Shown piece after piece: positions 44,201-55,800 of a stretch of 64,000 bases of DNA. A model generated the notes under the pieces. It had not been told where the DNA came from and searched no databases. It worked only from the letters and a program-made list of their open reading frames with translations. Made by a program: the position numbers and the translations under genes. The stretch is from Gambelia wislizenii (taxonomy: Eukaryota > Chordata > Lepidosauria > Squamata > Crotaphytidae), in contig JAUMIR010000005.1 of NCBI GenBank assembly GCA_030847615.1, positions 170,528,596-170,592,595 of the forward strand. The letters run 5' to 3'. How positions within the stretch are numbered: position 1 is the stretch's first letter; each line of letters begins with the position of its first letter.

Positions 44201-47200
44201 CCTGTTCATTTTCTGAACATTTCCTTATTTGCTTATAGTTTTCTGTCTCAATTTCAATGATTTTCCCTACTCTTTATTAGATATAACCATGTCAACCCCA
44301 GGAACAACAAAGCAAGTTCTTCAATGTTATGAGAAAATGTGAAATCAACAACAACTGCTGTTGACATTTAAATACAAGGCAACACTATCCCAAGAAATTA
44401 TAGATACCCATTGCACCCCTGGGCCCATTGTGACTTTGATTCAACTTGCCCACCTTGTGAAATGATCACCATCAAGAATTTGTCTAATCTAGAAGTATCA
44501 CAAGGTGGGCAAGTTGAATCAAAGTCACAATGGGCCCTGGGGTGAAATGGGCATCCTACCTTGAGCAACAGTGTAGCTGTGTATACATACATACACACTC
44601 CAGTCAAAAATGTTCTCTTAAGTACATGGACTATGCATTAAAAAACAACAAGTCCACGTTTTAGTAGAAAGTACTCCCTCTATTAGCATATGATACAAAA
44701 TCACAGGAAATATAAACAAACCCATATACCCACACACTACAGGAAGAGACCGAGACTGGTTCTCTGTCTCAGACACTACAGCCAAACAGTACAGGACAGA
44801 ATGTATGTGTACATACAGAGCCTGGACTGGCCAGAGAAGTGCCAAAAAAATTAGTGAAGTAGGAGTCCAGACATCTGAACAGAACATCCAGAATAACCAA
44901 AGTTTATGACTCCTTTCTGCAAAGTATGCACAGAAAATATTTCGAGGGCTGGTATATGTGTATATATCTATTGGGTTTTTCTTAAACTCAAAATAAACAT
45001 GATTGTTCAGCACATTTTCCTTAGTTACGGTAAATAAATATATACATACATACATACCTATCTATCTATCTATAAAACAAGGCACCAATTGAAAGAACCA
45101 CAGACTTAATGATGGGAAAGTCTTTCTACTTTCTGCCCTGCTATTCATAATTCATTCGCTTTTGTTTTGAATACAGTACACACCTTGTTATGTTTTATTG
45201 CCTAGATTACTTGCCAAAAGGTATCATGAATCTTTTTCTTTTGGTACCACAGTAAAGATCTTATGCAGTAATAATGTCAATTCATCTTCTATCCAGGCAT
45301 ACCCTGCTGTAGAATATATCAACTTAAGAGCTACAAGAATAAAGTCCAGTAATAGATAGTTTTAGATGGATTCCTGACAAAACCTAATGGCCTGGCCCTG
45401 ATTTTACAACACATAAAATAGGCTTCATTGGCCCAGACTTGGTTTCTAAACTGTAGTTCAAGAATATTCATCAAATGTTTGGAAGTACAACTAGCTTTAG
45501 CTCCTTCTACCCTGGTACCCTATCATACACAATCTAACATGCTACCTGAACTGTTCCTAGCCAGTTGGTCATTGTGAGAACTTAAAACTTGAGTTTCCCC
45601 CCATCTCTCTCCATATCCTTGCTTGTGTCATATTTTAAATTTAAATTTTAAGCCTGAGAGACAAGGGCTGTAATGCTACACACCTTTGGCAGCTGCTCTG
45701 GAAGTTTTTTGGCTAATGCCATACATACATACCTATTTATGTCCTACAGAAACAGGTAATACATGTAGTTCTAGCTATAAAACTGTGAATATGAACATAT
45801 ACACACAGTGGTTTGCTGTAATATTCTCCTTTCTTGTGAAAGACTTTGGAACAACATGTTTGCCCACCCTGCTTTAAGGCATGATCCCTCATGAATGTTA
45901 TTGCTCCTAATCCATGAAGACACATGCCTTAGTTACACCTTGGTGAGGCTCCTATAACAGGCTTTATGTGCAGTTTCCATGTATTTAGTTCTGTGGAGAG
46001 GATCTTTTCTGTGTTGTGCCAGTATCAGAGATATGTCTGGTGAGATCACAAGAAAAGGAATTTCTCTGTGGCTTCTGGGAAGCATCCCTAAACAAAGACA
46101 TTTCATTACAAAGGAATGAGATCTGATGCATACATCTAGTTAACGTCATGTAAGAGCTTCTCAATTCATATAACTCATGCACAGGGAACTATGGCCTTCC
46201 AGATATCTGTTGCCCAGAACTCTCATCCACCCTAGCCAGTATAGCTAACAGTGAGGATTACACAATCTTCAGTCCAAAAACTTCTGGAGGGCTGTGTTCC
46301 TCTCTACTGATTTAAGTGTCAGATGGAAACAATGGGTGAATTGAGACATCATGACAAGCCAGAATCCAAGAGAATTCCAGGTTGCTAAGGATAAATCACC
46401 GTGCAAGTGTTGCTGTCGTTATTGTGCTCCTTCAAGTCATTTCCGACTTATGGTGACCCTAAGGTGAACGTATCATTGGGTTTTCTTGGCAAGATTTTAT
46501 TCAGAGAGAGCTTGCCTTTGCTTCCCTCAGGCTGAGAGAGAGTGTGACTTGCCCAAGGTCACCCAGTGGGTTTCCATGCCTGGGCAGAGATTCGAACCCT
46601 GGTCTCCAGAGTCACAGTTCAATGCTCGAGCCAGTGCACCACGCTGGCTCTCTATGCAAGTGTACACTGGGTAATCACTCCTTCCACAGCTCTTCGGTGT
46701 GTAGTTTATTGCTCATGCCACAGGAAGCCAGCTGGAGCTGGTTCTCTAGCTTTTCTGTCTCCTGATAAGCTAGAAAAACAACCTATGGTTTGTTGTATCA
46801 TTACTTCTCTGACTTTTGTGGAGAGAGACTAGCCAGGGAGTGGGCTGCTACTAGGTTTTCATACCCCAATTCATTTGTTTAGCTGCTCCTGTTGAAAATG
46901 GGAATTGTTGGGCAGCATGCAGCAGTAAGCCAGAGAACCTAAAGAACTTTGGCCTACCATGATGTCTGAACCTTGCTAATGGGATGAACTGCCTTTGGCA
47001 TTGTAGGAAAGTGCCCACTGAATGCTTACTTGACTTTATATGAGAGCTCAGCCAAATATACCCCTGTGCAGTCAGGGGAAATATCTATAGTCACTTGCAA
47101 ATAAATACAGAATCTAATCATGCAGTACCTTATTGGTTACTTTCCAGCCAAATTTAAGCACTTTGTTTCAATGGGAGAAATTTAACATGCACTGAGCTCT

Positions 47201-50200
47201 GTTACTGAAACTACTGGGACTTAAAATACTTAACTTTTCTAATCTTTGTTCTCCCCCCACCGCCACACTTTTTTGACCTACATTCAGCATGCACATTAAA
47301 CCATATATCAAAACTGGTTATAAAATTATGCACATGATTTTTAATTTTGAAGAAACATTTTTTGTGGAACATAAAAAAGGTGTGTACCTTTTCCTGCTCT
47401 TTTAATATAATCATCCGCTGCTCAACAAAGCTGCCTCAGCACACCTAATGTTTACCTTAATGGGCCAATAAAGCAAACCATAAACATTTTCAGTGCTATA
47501 AATTTAATGAAAGGCTCTTTTTAGAATGAAACTATGCACAACAGGGTTTCCTGGAAGGTTTTAAATCTCTTACTATTTTGTTAGAAAATGTTGCTCTGAT
47601 GACGAAACAGCTGTACCTAGCTTGATATAGCGGTATCATATCATTGAAGCTAATCTGGTTTGTAGAAAATAGCTATCAGCTTGATTTGTCCTGAGTTATT
47701 TGTTCAGGTAGGCCAGGGCCAGGAATTGTGCAGTCGTCCAGAAGGTGTGGAACTGCAACTCTCAGCATTTCTCACTACTGGCTATTGCTAGTTACATATG
47801 GGAATTGTAGTTCAACAATATCTGGAGGGTGGTGCGATTTCCACTCTGTGTTAGACCAACACTGATTGTCTACCAAGGGAGATTAGAAATCCTATTCAAA
47901 ATGTTGCCTTAAAGCACATTTATATACTCTGTGTTTAATGGAGACTATTTTAACTATGAACCTTTAAAAACAAGCTGGTACATAAGTCTGTTATAACATT
48001 ATTGTTCTTCTCTTGGGAAACTAAAGGTTTAGGCATCTATTCTGATCAATGAATATGAAATTTATTTAGTCAAATAAATGATAATGTTGTTCAGAATACT
48101 CCCAGTCACCCCCCACAACACACCATTTTGAACAGGGCACAAGGGGCTGGTCTCCAGACTCTTGCATCCCATCCAAAACCATTCCTCCCCAGGTAGCTGC
48201 AGTTAATTAGAGAAAGAGGCAAAACAGTAAGGTTGACATTCTGCTTCCATTCTCTGTAGTAAACTGCAGCAGGAACAAGAGGCAGTCCCTGCTGCTTCAT
48301 ACCCTTGACCTGTCCTGATATTGCAGGGACAACCCCAATTAATCCTCTGTCATCCCACTTTTTTAGCTGCTTTTAAAACCCAGTTTCTCTTTCCTCCCAC
48401 TTCCCCTTTCATCCTTGGCTTACTTCAACTACTGCACAGTAAGTAGTTTTCACTCTATTAATTTAGCAGGGGAAAAGAATAGAAGGGGCCAGAATATTGT
48501 GTTTCCCTGTAGACTCAAGCAAAAGCAAACTGCTGCAGCATCTCCTAGCTTGTCTGTCCTTTCTCATTAACAGCTTTTGCCACCTTGACTACCCTCTGAT
48601 GTTGCCTGGACATATCTGCCCTGGTTTTCATTTGTGAAATAAATGTTGGAGGATATGCTGCCTGGTTACCTCCATCCCCCATGGTCATTTAAGAGCTACC
48701 TGTAAAGAAAGAGATACAGAGCCATGTACACATAGTGTAATCTAGGATCTCAGATATTATTTTTACACACAGTGTTAGAAATTAAAAATAAAGAGTGTAA
48801 AAGAAGATAAAACAGGTCTGGCTGGAGGAATACATGATTGGCTGCTACACTGCAAATATAAATAAAGCCAACAATATTCTACACGTGTTGAATCGCTAAA
48901 CATTGGGAACAAACACTTGCTAGTTCCAATTAGAGTAGAGCCATTGAATAATTAGATTTATGTACATGTTGATATACCAATCACCAGTTGATCCAATGGC
49001 TCAATATCAATAGAAGTATAGTGTCTAGATCAAGGAAAGTAATAGTGCCACTCTATTCTGCCTTGGTTAGGCCTCACCTAGAATACTGTGTCCAGTTCTG
49101 GGCACCACAATTCAAAAAGGATATGGAGAACTTGGAGTATGACCAGAGGAGGGCGACTAAAATGGTGAAAGGTCTGGAAACCATGCCTTATGAGAAAGAC
49201 TTAGGGAGCTGGATATGTTTAGCCTGGAAAAAAGACGGTTAAGGGGCGATATGATAGCCCTGTTTAAGTATTTGAAGGGGTGTCACATTGAGGATGGAGC
49301 AAGCTTGTTTTCTGCTGCTCTAGAGACTAGAAAACAGAGCAATGGATGCAAGAGATTCCACCTCCACATTGGGAGGAACTTTCTGACAGTAAGAGCTGTT
49401 CGGCAGTGGAACACACTCCCTTGGAGCATGGTGGAGTCTCCTTCCTTGGAGGTCTTTAAACAGAAGCTGGATGACCATCTGTAAGGGGTGCTTTGATCAT
49501 GATTTCCTGCATGGCAGGAGGTTGGACTGGATGGCCCTTGTGGTGTCTTTCAACTCTACAATTCTATGATTCCTCTCTGGTTCCAACTAGTAACTGGATT
49601 GAATTATTATGACACTTATATGCCTCTTTTCTGCCATTTAATAGCCCTCAGAGCAGCTTTCAGTAAATAACATATCAAAATAAAACAAAAAATATAAATC
49701 AAAAGGTCAGTTAATAAAATTAGACAAGGTTAAAAATAAAACAACTGTATAGGTTTAAATCATTGTTAACTGGGTTTTTAAAAAACTATTTACAACTTCA
49801 TCTTGGGATGGACAGAGTGGTGATAACACTAAAAATGAACAGTTTACACAAGCAATTTGAGAATAAAAATAAGAAATGGGAAGAGGCAAGCATTGGCCCT
49901 AAGGATTCTTGAAACTGATAAGTAGCTGCTTTGAGGAGCACTGATATAATAAGATAATAACGTTCAGGTATTATTTCAAGAGTAGCAAAATTTTCACTGC
50001 CCTCCCCCAAGCTTTCAGGAAACTGCTTGCTCATCTTATTGTTTCTGAAGTGGCCCCGGAGCGCTCTGTCAACGTTTGTTGTGGTTTGAAAGAGAACGTT
50101 TTACAGGAACATTTAACTTCATCTGCAGGAACAGCTATATAACAAGAAGAGATTTAAGGCCAAATCTGTTCTCTAAAATAGAAAGAAGGAGCCTTCTGGT

Positions 50201-52787
50201 AGATAAATTACCCACAAACAATGCCGATAGGTGATTGCAGAGAAAGACAAAGGCTGTTAAGACAATATAAGCAGACTATATTGCTTGGTTTGAAGTTCAA
50301 CTGCTCTTCCAGAAGCTGTAAAAGAACATGCCCTCCTTCCAGAGATGTAAGAATATAGCACTCATAATGTTTGGTTGTTTGTTTTTTTTAAATCCTTTGT
50401 GGTCAACAGCAGTCACTGTCTTTTCACATAACAGGAAAGCCAAACACTTAAGTGAGAGTATCTTATCCCCAAAACTTAAACACATATATTACAGGGACAA
50501 ATTCAGCAATAATTGGCATTATTGTACATTTGGTATGTATAAACCTTCTGCAAAAACAGAAGCCAAGGGTAGAGGCGGGGTGGGATCCCTCTAGCCAATG
50601 AGTAAACCAGCAAAGGTTTTAAGTATTTGGCATAAATTCAAAGTGATGTAAATGGATTTTTGCTCCCTGACTCCTACAGCTTTTGGAGTGTGGCACACTT
50701 ACTACCAAGAAAACTGCTCTGGAGAACTTCCTAAATCCTACAACAGTTTTAAGGCATGTGGGGACTGTAGGAGTGAGGGACAAGTATTTACCTCTTGCTT
50801 GTAAGAACAGAGGCTACTTTAATGGGCACAATAGTAGCACTGGATACTGGTGATAGTATAGAAATTTACAACAAGCTTCCTATTCCAACACTGTTGAGCA
50901 AAGCAAATGTAGACCATAGCACAATATGTCTGCTGTTGTGTGCCTTCAAGTTGTTTCTGACTTACAGAGACCCTAAGGCATACTTATCATGGGGTTTTCT
51001 TGACAAGATTTGTTCAGAGGGGGTTTGCCATTTCCTTTCTTTGAGGCTAAGAGAGTGTGACTTGCCTAAGGTTACCCAGTTCCATGGCTGAGCAGAGATT
51101 CAAACCCTGGTCTCCAGAGTCATAGGAGATTTTCAGACCTGCCAAAATGCCTGTTTTCCGCGCGAGCAGCCTCCCGACACTGCTGCGCGGCAAGGGTCTA
51201 CTTCGGACGACGCTGTGCCTCTCGCGAAACCGTCCGTGTCACTTCCGTGAAGCTTCGGACGACTCAGCGCCATATTTCAATCTCGGGCAACCTCCGTGAT
51301 TGAAATATGGCGCTGAGCCGTCCGAAGCTTCACGGAAGTGACACGGACGGTTTCGCGAGAGGCACAGCGTCGTCCGAAGTAGACCCTTGCCGCGCAGCAG
51401 TGTCGGGAGGCTGCTCGCGCGGCAAACAGGCATTTTGGCAGGTCTGAAAATCTCCCTAGTCCAACTCCCAAACTACTACACCATGTTGGTTCTCATAATA
51501 TGTCTGCAGTTTTCAGAAACAGACTCCTAGGCTGGTGTCCATTTACAGAAGTTCCTCCAGGTTAAAACAGGGAAGCAGTAAAAAAATACTCACGTCTTTT
51601 TAGCAGGGGAAAAAATCTATTCCCCTTTTTGAGAAGGGGAAACAAAAGAGACTAGTATCAAACTGGTGTGAAGAGTCAGAGAGGAAAGGAAACCACCCAA
51701 CTTCTTATTAAATTAACAACTCAATACTTTCTTTCCCTCCTATACTGCAACTTCCAATAAACTCTCTAATTCTAATGAAGTTTGCCAACTACACTGCAAA
51801 GTAAACTGAAGCTAAAACCCTTAACCATATTCTTGCAAAAATCTCTGTTATGTAGTGATGGTGTTAAATTCGGTGGGGGAGGGGGACTTCAGCTGCACTT
51901 TCACATATGTGGGGAAGTTTCCATACTGTGGGAAAAGCATTTGTATTCTACGCCCTGGTGCACACCAGCATCATTAAAAGATTAGTTACATTACTAGATT
52001 AGTTATGATTTAGACGGGAAAGAGCCTATTGATCTGTCCATCTTCAACTTCTACAAATCATAAACCTATGGGGGAAGGGGCAAAGATAGGAACCATATTG
52101 TAGTCATTAGACATTTCAGGTTAAGAAAACAAGTGCAAATTCATACAGCTGTGATCAAGAGTCTGTCTTCCATGGACAGAACACTCCTTTGATCTCTGGA
52201 AGGCTTTTAAGTCAATAGACTATTTCCACCAACAGAAATGAGGGAAGCTCCCTTCTTTGCTGATTCTGGCTACCTGCAGTCTCTGTATCTCCCAAAAATC
52301 TACTCTGGAAGGTTGAGATAATGGAAGCTGCAGAGAGAGGAAAGAATTAGTGAAGGTCATCTCTCTGGCATCCTGAGTAGAACTTTGTTCAGGGAGTGTT
52401 TCCATTGACCAAAGAAATGCTGGGTCCAACCAAATAGCAATAGCAATAGCACTTACATTTCTATACCGCTTTATAGTGCTAAGCACTCTCTAAGCAATTT
52501 ACAATGTGTTAGCTAATTGCCCCCCACAAGCTGGATACTCATTTTATCTACCTACGAAAGGATGGAAGGCTGAGTCAACCTGGAGCCCTGCAGGATCAAA
52601 CTCACAATGTTGTGGCTGCAGTACAGGCATTTAACCACTGCACCACCAGGGCTCCTTATCCAAATATCCTGCTTACCTTATTCAGAAATTACACCCACAA
52701 TTTTCACACACAGTTTTAATGTCTTAAATTTCATTCAAACTGCTTTTCAAAATCTTTTTGTTCAGCAGAAAGGAAGGTGTGTGTATG

Positions 52788-52829
<42 letters not shown>

Positions 52830-55800
52830 AAAATGAACTATTAATTGTGCCTGGAGATGTTATAGAGGCTTGCAGTGTAAATGAAAGGAAACTCTAGAAG
52901 GAAAAGGATCCTAGGGAAACATCTTCTTTCAAAGTTAAAACCACATTTAGTTTTATCAAAGTAGACATTTAGATGAATGGTTCAAATTTCTAGCAGGACA
53001 CAGCATAATTCATTCCTGTGTAAGTCACACTTGACTACTAACTACTGTGCTATAGAACAACCAAGTATGCTGGGTGGCCTAGAGTGCTGAAGCAAGCAGA
53101 TCTGGTTTCAAATTTCTATTAAGACATAAAGCTCATGAACATGTGTGTATGTGCCTTCAAGTTGCCTGTTGACTTATGGTGACTCCATGAATTTCATAGG
53201 GTTTTCTTAGGTAAGGAATACTCAGAGATAGTTTTGTCATTTCCTTCCTCTGAAATATAACCTACAGCACCTGGTATTTGCTGGTGGTCTCCTGCCCAAG
53301 TACTAACCAGGGTTGACCCTGCTTAGCTTCCAAGATCAGATGGGGTCTGGTGCCTTTAGGTATTTAGGCTCATAGCAGTGGTTCTCAACCTGTGGGTCCC
53401 CAGATGTTGTTGGACTACAGTTCCCAGGAGCCCTCTAAGGTCTCACCTTGACAGCCACGTGGTCCTCCCAGTTATTAGTGAGGCTGTGAGCTCAATCCTA
53501 CAGCCTCACTAATGACTGGGAGGACCACCTGGCTGTCAAAGTGAGACCTCAGAGGCCTCCTGGGAACTGTAGTCCAACAACACCTGGGGACCCACAGGTT
53601 GAGAATCATTGGCTCACAGACTTTGGCTAATCCTTTTGTTTTACCCTAACCCATTTCTTCAGGATGAAAACAGAAAAAACAAAAAACAAGACAGGTTTAT
53701 CTATACTATCCTAAACTGGAAAGGTAGGAATGAAGAGATTTTAAATAAGCTACATTTTTAAAATGCTCATCACCATTTACATCAATTTTTAGGCCTGTAA
53801 CTATGAAAATTAGAAATGATACTGTGGTAGTGGTAGTAATGAGACCTAGACTTCCACAGTAAATGGCCCATGAACAGCAACTTGCCCACAGTGTCAGCAT
53901 GCCACTTTTCTAATTCCAGCTAGCATTCTATATTTATCCATCTTCTTCCTTCTTGTGACTTGACCACATCCACTTCCTCTGAGCTATTACTCAGCATGAA
54001 AACTGAAATTTCACAAGCAGAACAAATGCCCAAGAGAATAACCTTAACCCTGACTTCTTATAATGTGATACATTTCACTAGTTTTGTATTAAACTTCAAA
54101 AATGACAGCTGATTTTTCTTAAAGCTTTCCACTGTTCTTGAACAGTGTGCAGTCATGCGCCCATCAGAGGGCTGCTCAGCTGTGTCTTACATGCATTATA
54201 GTATCCTGCAACTTTAAGCACCACATCCATGGCAAAACCAATTTGAGATCTATCCTTTGGCATGGCAACTAATTGTATTTCTAACATGATGGCACAGCAT
54301 GCTACCAAGCCTCAGATTCTTTATACCATGATTTCTAGTAAGCCATCCAGCTGCACACATAATGCCATTCATGACATTCTACATAGGGTTTGGCAAAATC
54401 ACCTTTTTGGATTACTACTCTCCGAATCCCCCAGACAGCCAGGCCAGTAGCCACCTTGGCTTGGGGATTTTGGGTATTGTAGCCTTCCAAAGTAACTTTT
54501 CCACACTCTGATTTTTCAGTAGCTATGTATTCACTCTTACTATTACAGTAATAGGTTTCCCACAAGCTATCACCTACAGTACAATTTTCCTTAAAGCTGA
54601 ACTCTTTTTATTAGAGAGGCTGAGAATTCGAGAGGGGGTGCTTGACTTACAGAAGTGAACCTGTTTCAGTTATTGCAAGCAGAACTGATACTGGCTGTGG
54701 CCAACTGGAGCAGCACTTCTCCAATGCAACCATTTTTGTACCCATGGTCCACTACTAGCTCCTATTCTTTCTCCCAAGACAAAACATTTCTCCCTTTGGG
54801 GAAGGAGGTTCCAATGAAGACTAGGCTCCCTATCCAAGTGGGGAATGATTCAGAAAGCATCTTTTTCTCTACTCTGGAGGAGGCACTAGCTAGACTACAA
54901 GTCCCATGATTCTCTGGCGGCAATGGTTCTCTGTGCCTCATGTGCTGTTGCTTGGGAAGGCTTGAGGGAACCTGTCAGCTTTCATTAGAGCAAAACATCA
55001 GTTGCTAACCCATCTGCCTTCTCGTACAAGATGGGCAAGTTTTGGCTTTGGTGGAAAAAAGATGGAATCAGAGCCAGAGAAGCATCTGTGCCCTCTGAAT
55101 GCTTGCAGAGCATTCCCAGTGTTACACTTTAATGCTTAAAGGACTCAAATGATTGTGGATGTGAACATAAGGCTGCCCATCTACCTTTCTTCTTCTTTAG
55201 TACAGTTGTTGTGGCTCAGTTACTTAAAACAGGATGGCCTTAAACCCTACAATTAATTAATAGACTTCTAAATTCTGTTTCAAGAGGATCTACTGGGTTC
55301 CTAAGATAGGAAATCTGAGCAAATTTCCCAAGATACTTGAAGCAACAAAGGCAAGACCTTGCTTACAATATGTGGACACTTATGTTCATCCCAATGGAAA
55401 ACGGAAAAGAAGATGTTATGTATTAAAATAAGGTAATGTATTGACAAAAATGTGCTCACCTGATACGTAAACTGCACTTCATCTGGTGAAATGCCTTCTT
55501 GTCCATTTATATCAACTTTAATTCTACCCTCCGTTTTTTCTGGCACACTTTGAACCTTACAGACAATCCTAGTTGGAAACAACAGAAACATGTATTTTAA
55601 AAAGCCGAATATGTGTCTTTTCTGCAGTCTATTCTCTGCATATATTGGTTAGATTAGATGCTTCAAAAGCAAAACATGCCAAATAAAATATAAACGGTCA
55701 TAAATTTGCTCCTTTGGATCTCAACACAACATAGTGCTATCCATATTTACTCTCTCTCTCTCTCTCTCTGGCTTTTCTTCGCAAACGAAGATTCAGGAAG

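Larger units (their letters stand above)
43992..55459 (-). other. PLXNB2 intron (longest)
   Basis: 11.5 kb between IPT1 and IPT2 exons. It holds hairpins at 44407-44551, 47735-47835, 51125-51456, 53376-53611 and 54395-54515; SINEs at 46412-46655, 50930-51495, 52434-52655 and 53139-53367; a CR1 3' end (49005-49573); and microsatellites. 45080-46190, 47840-49000, 49600-50920 and 51500-52430 show nothing recognisable. Confidence 0.65.

Noticed and set aside
44618..45055. 145-codon open frame on the minus strand
   Set aside because: Crosses microsatellite sequence and has no recognisable motif; intronic.
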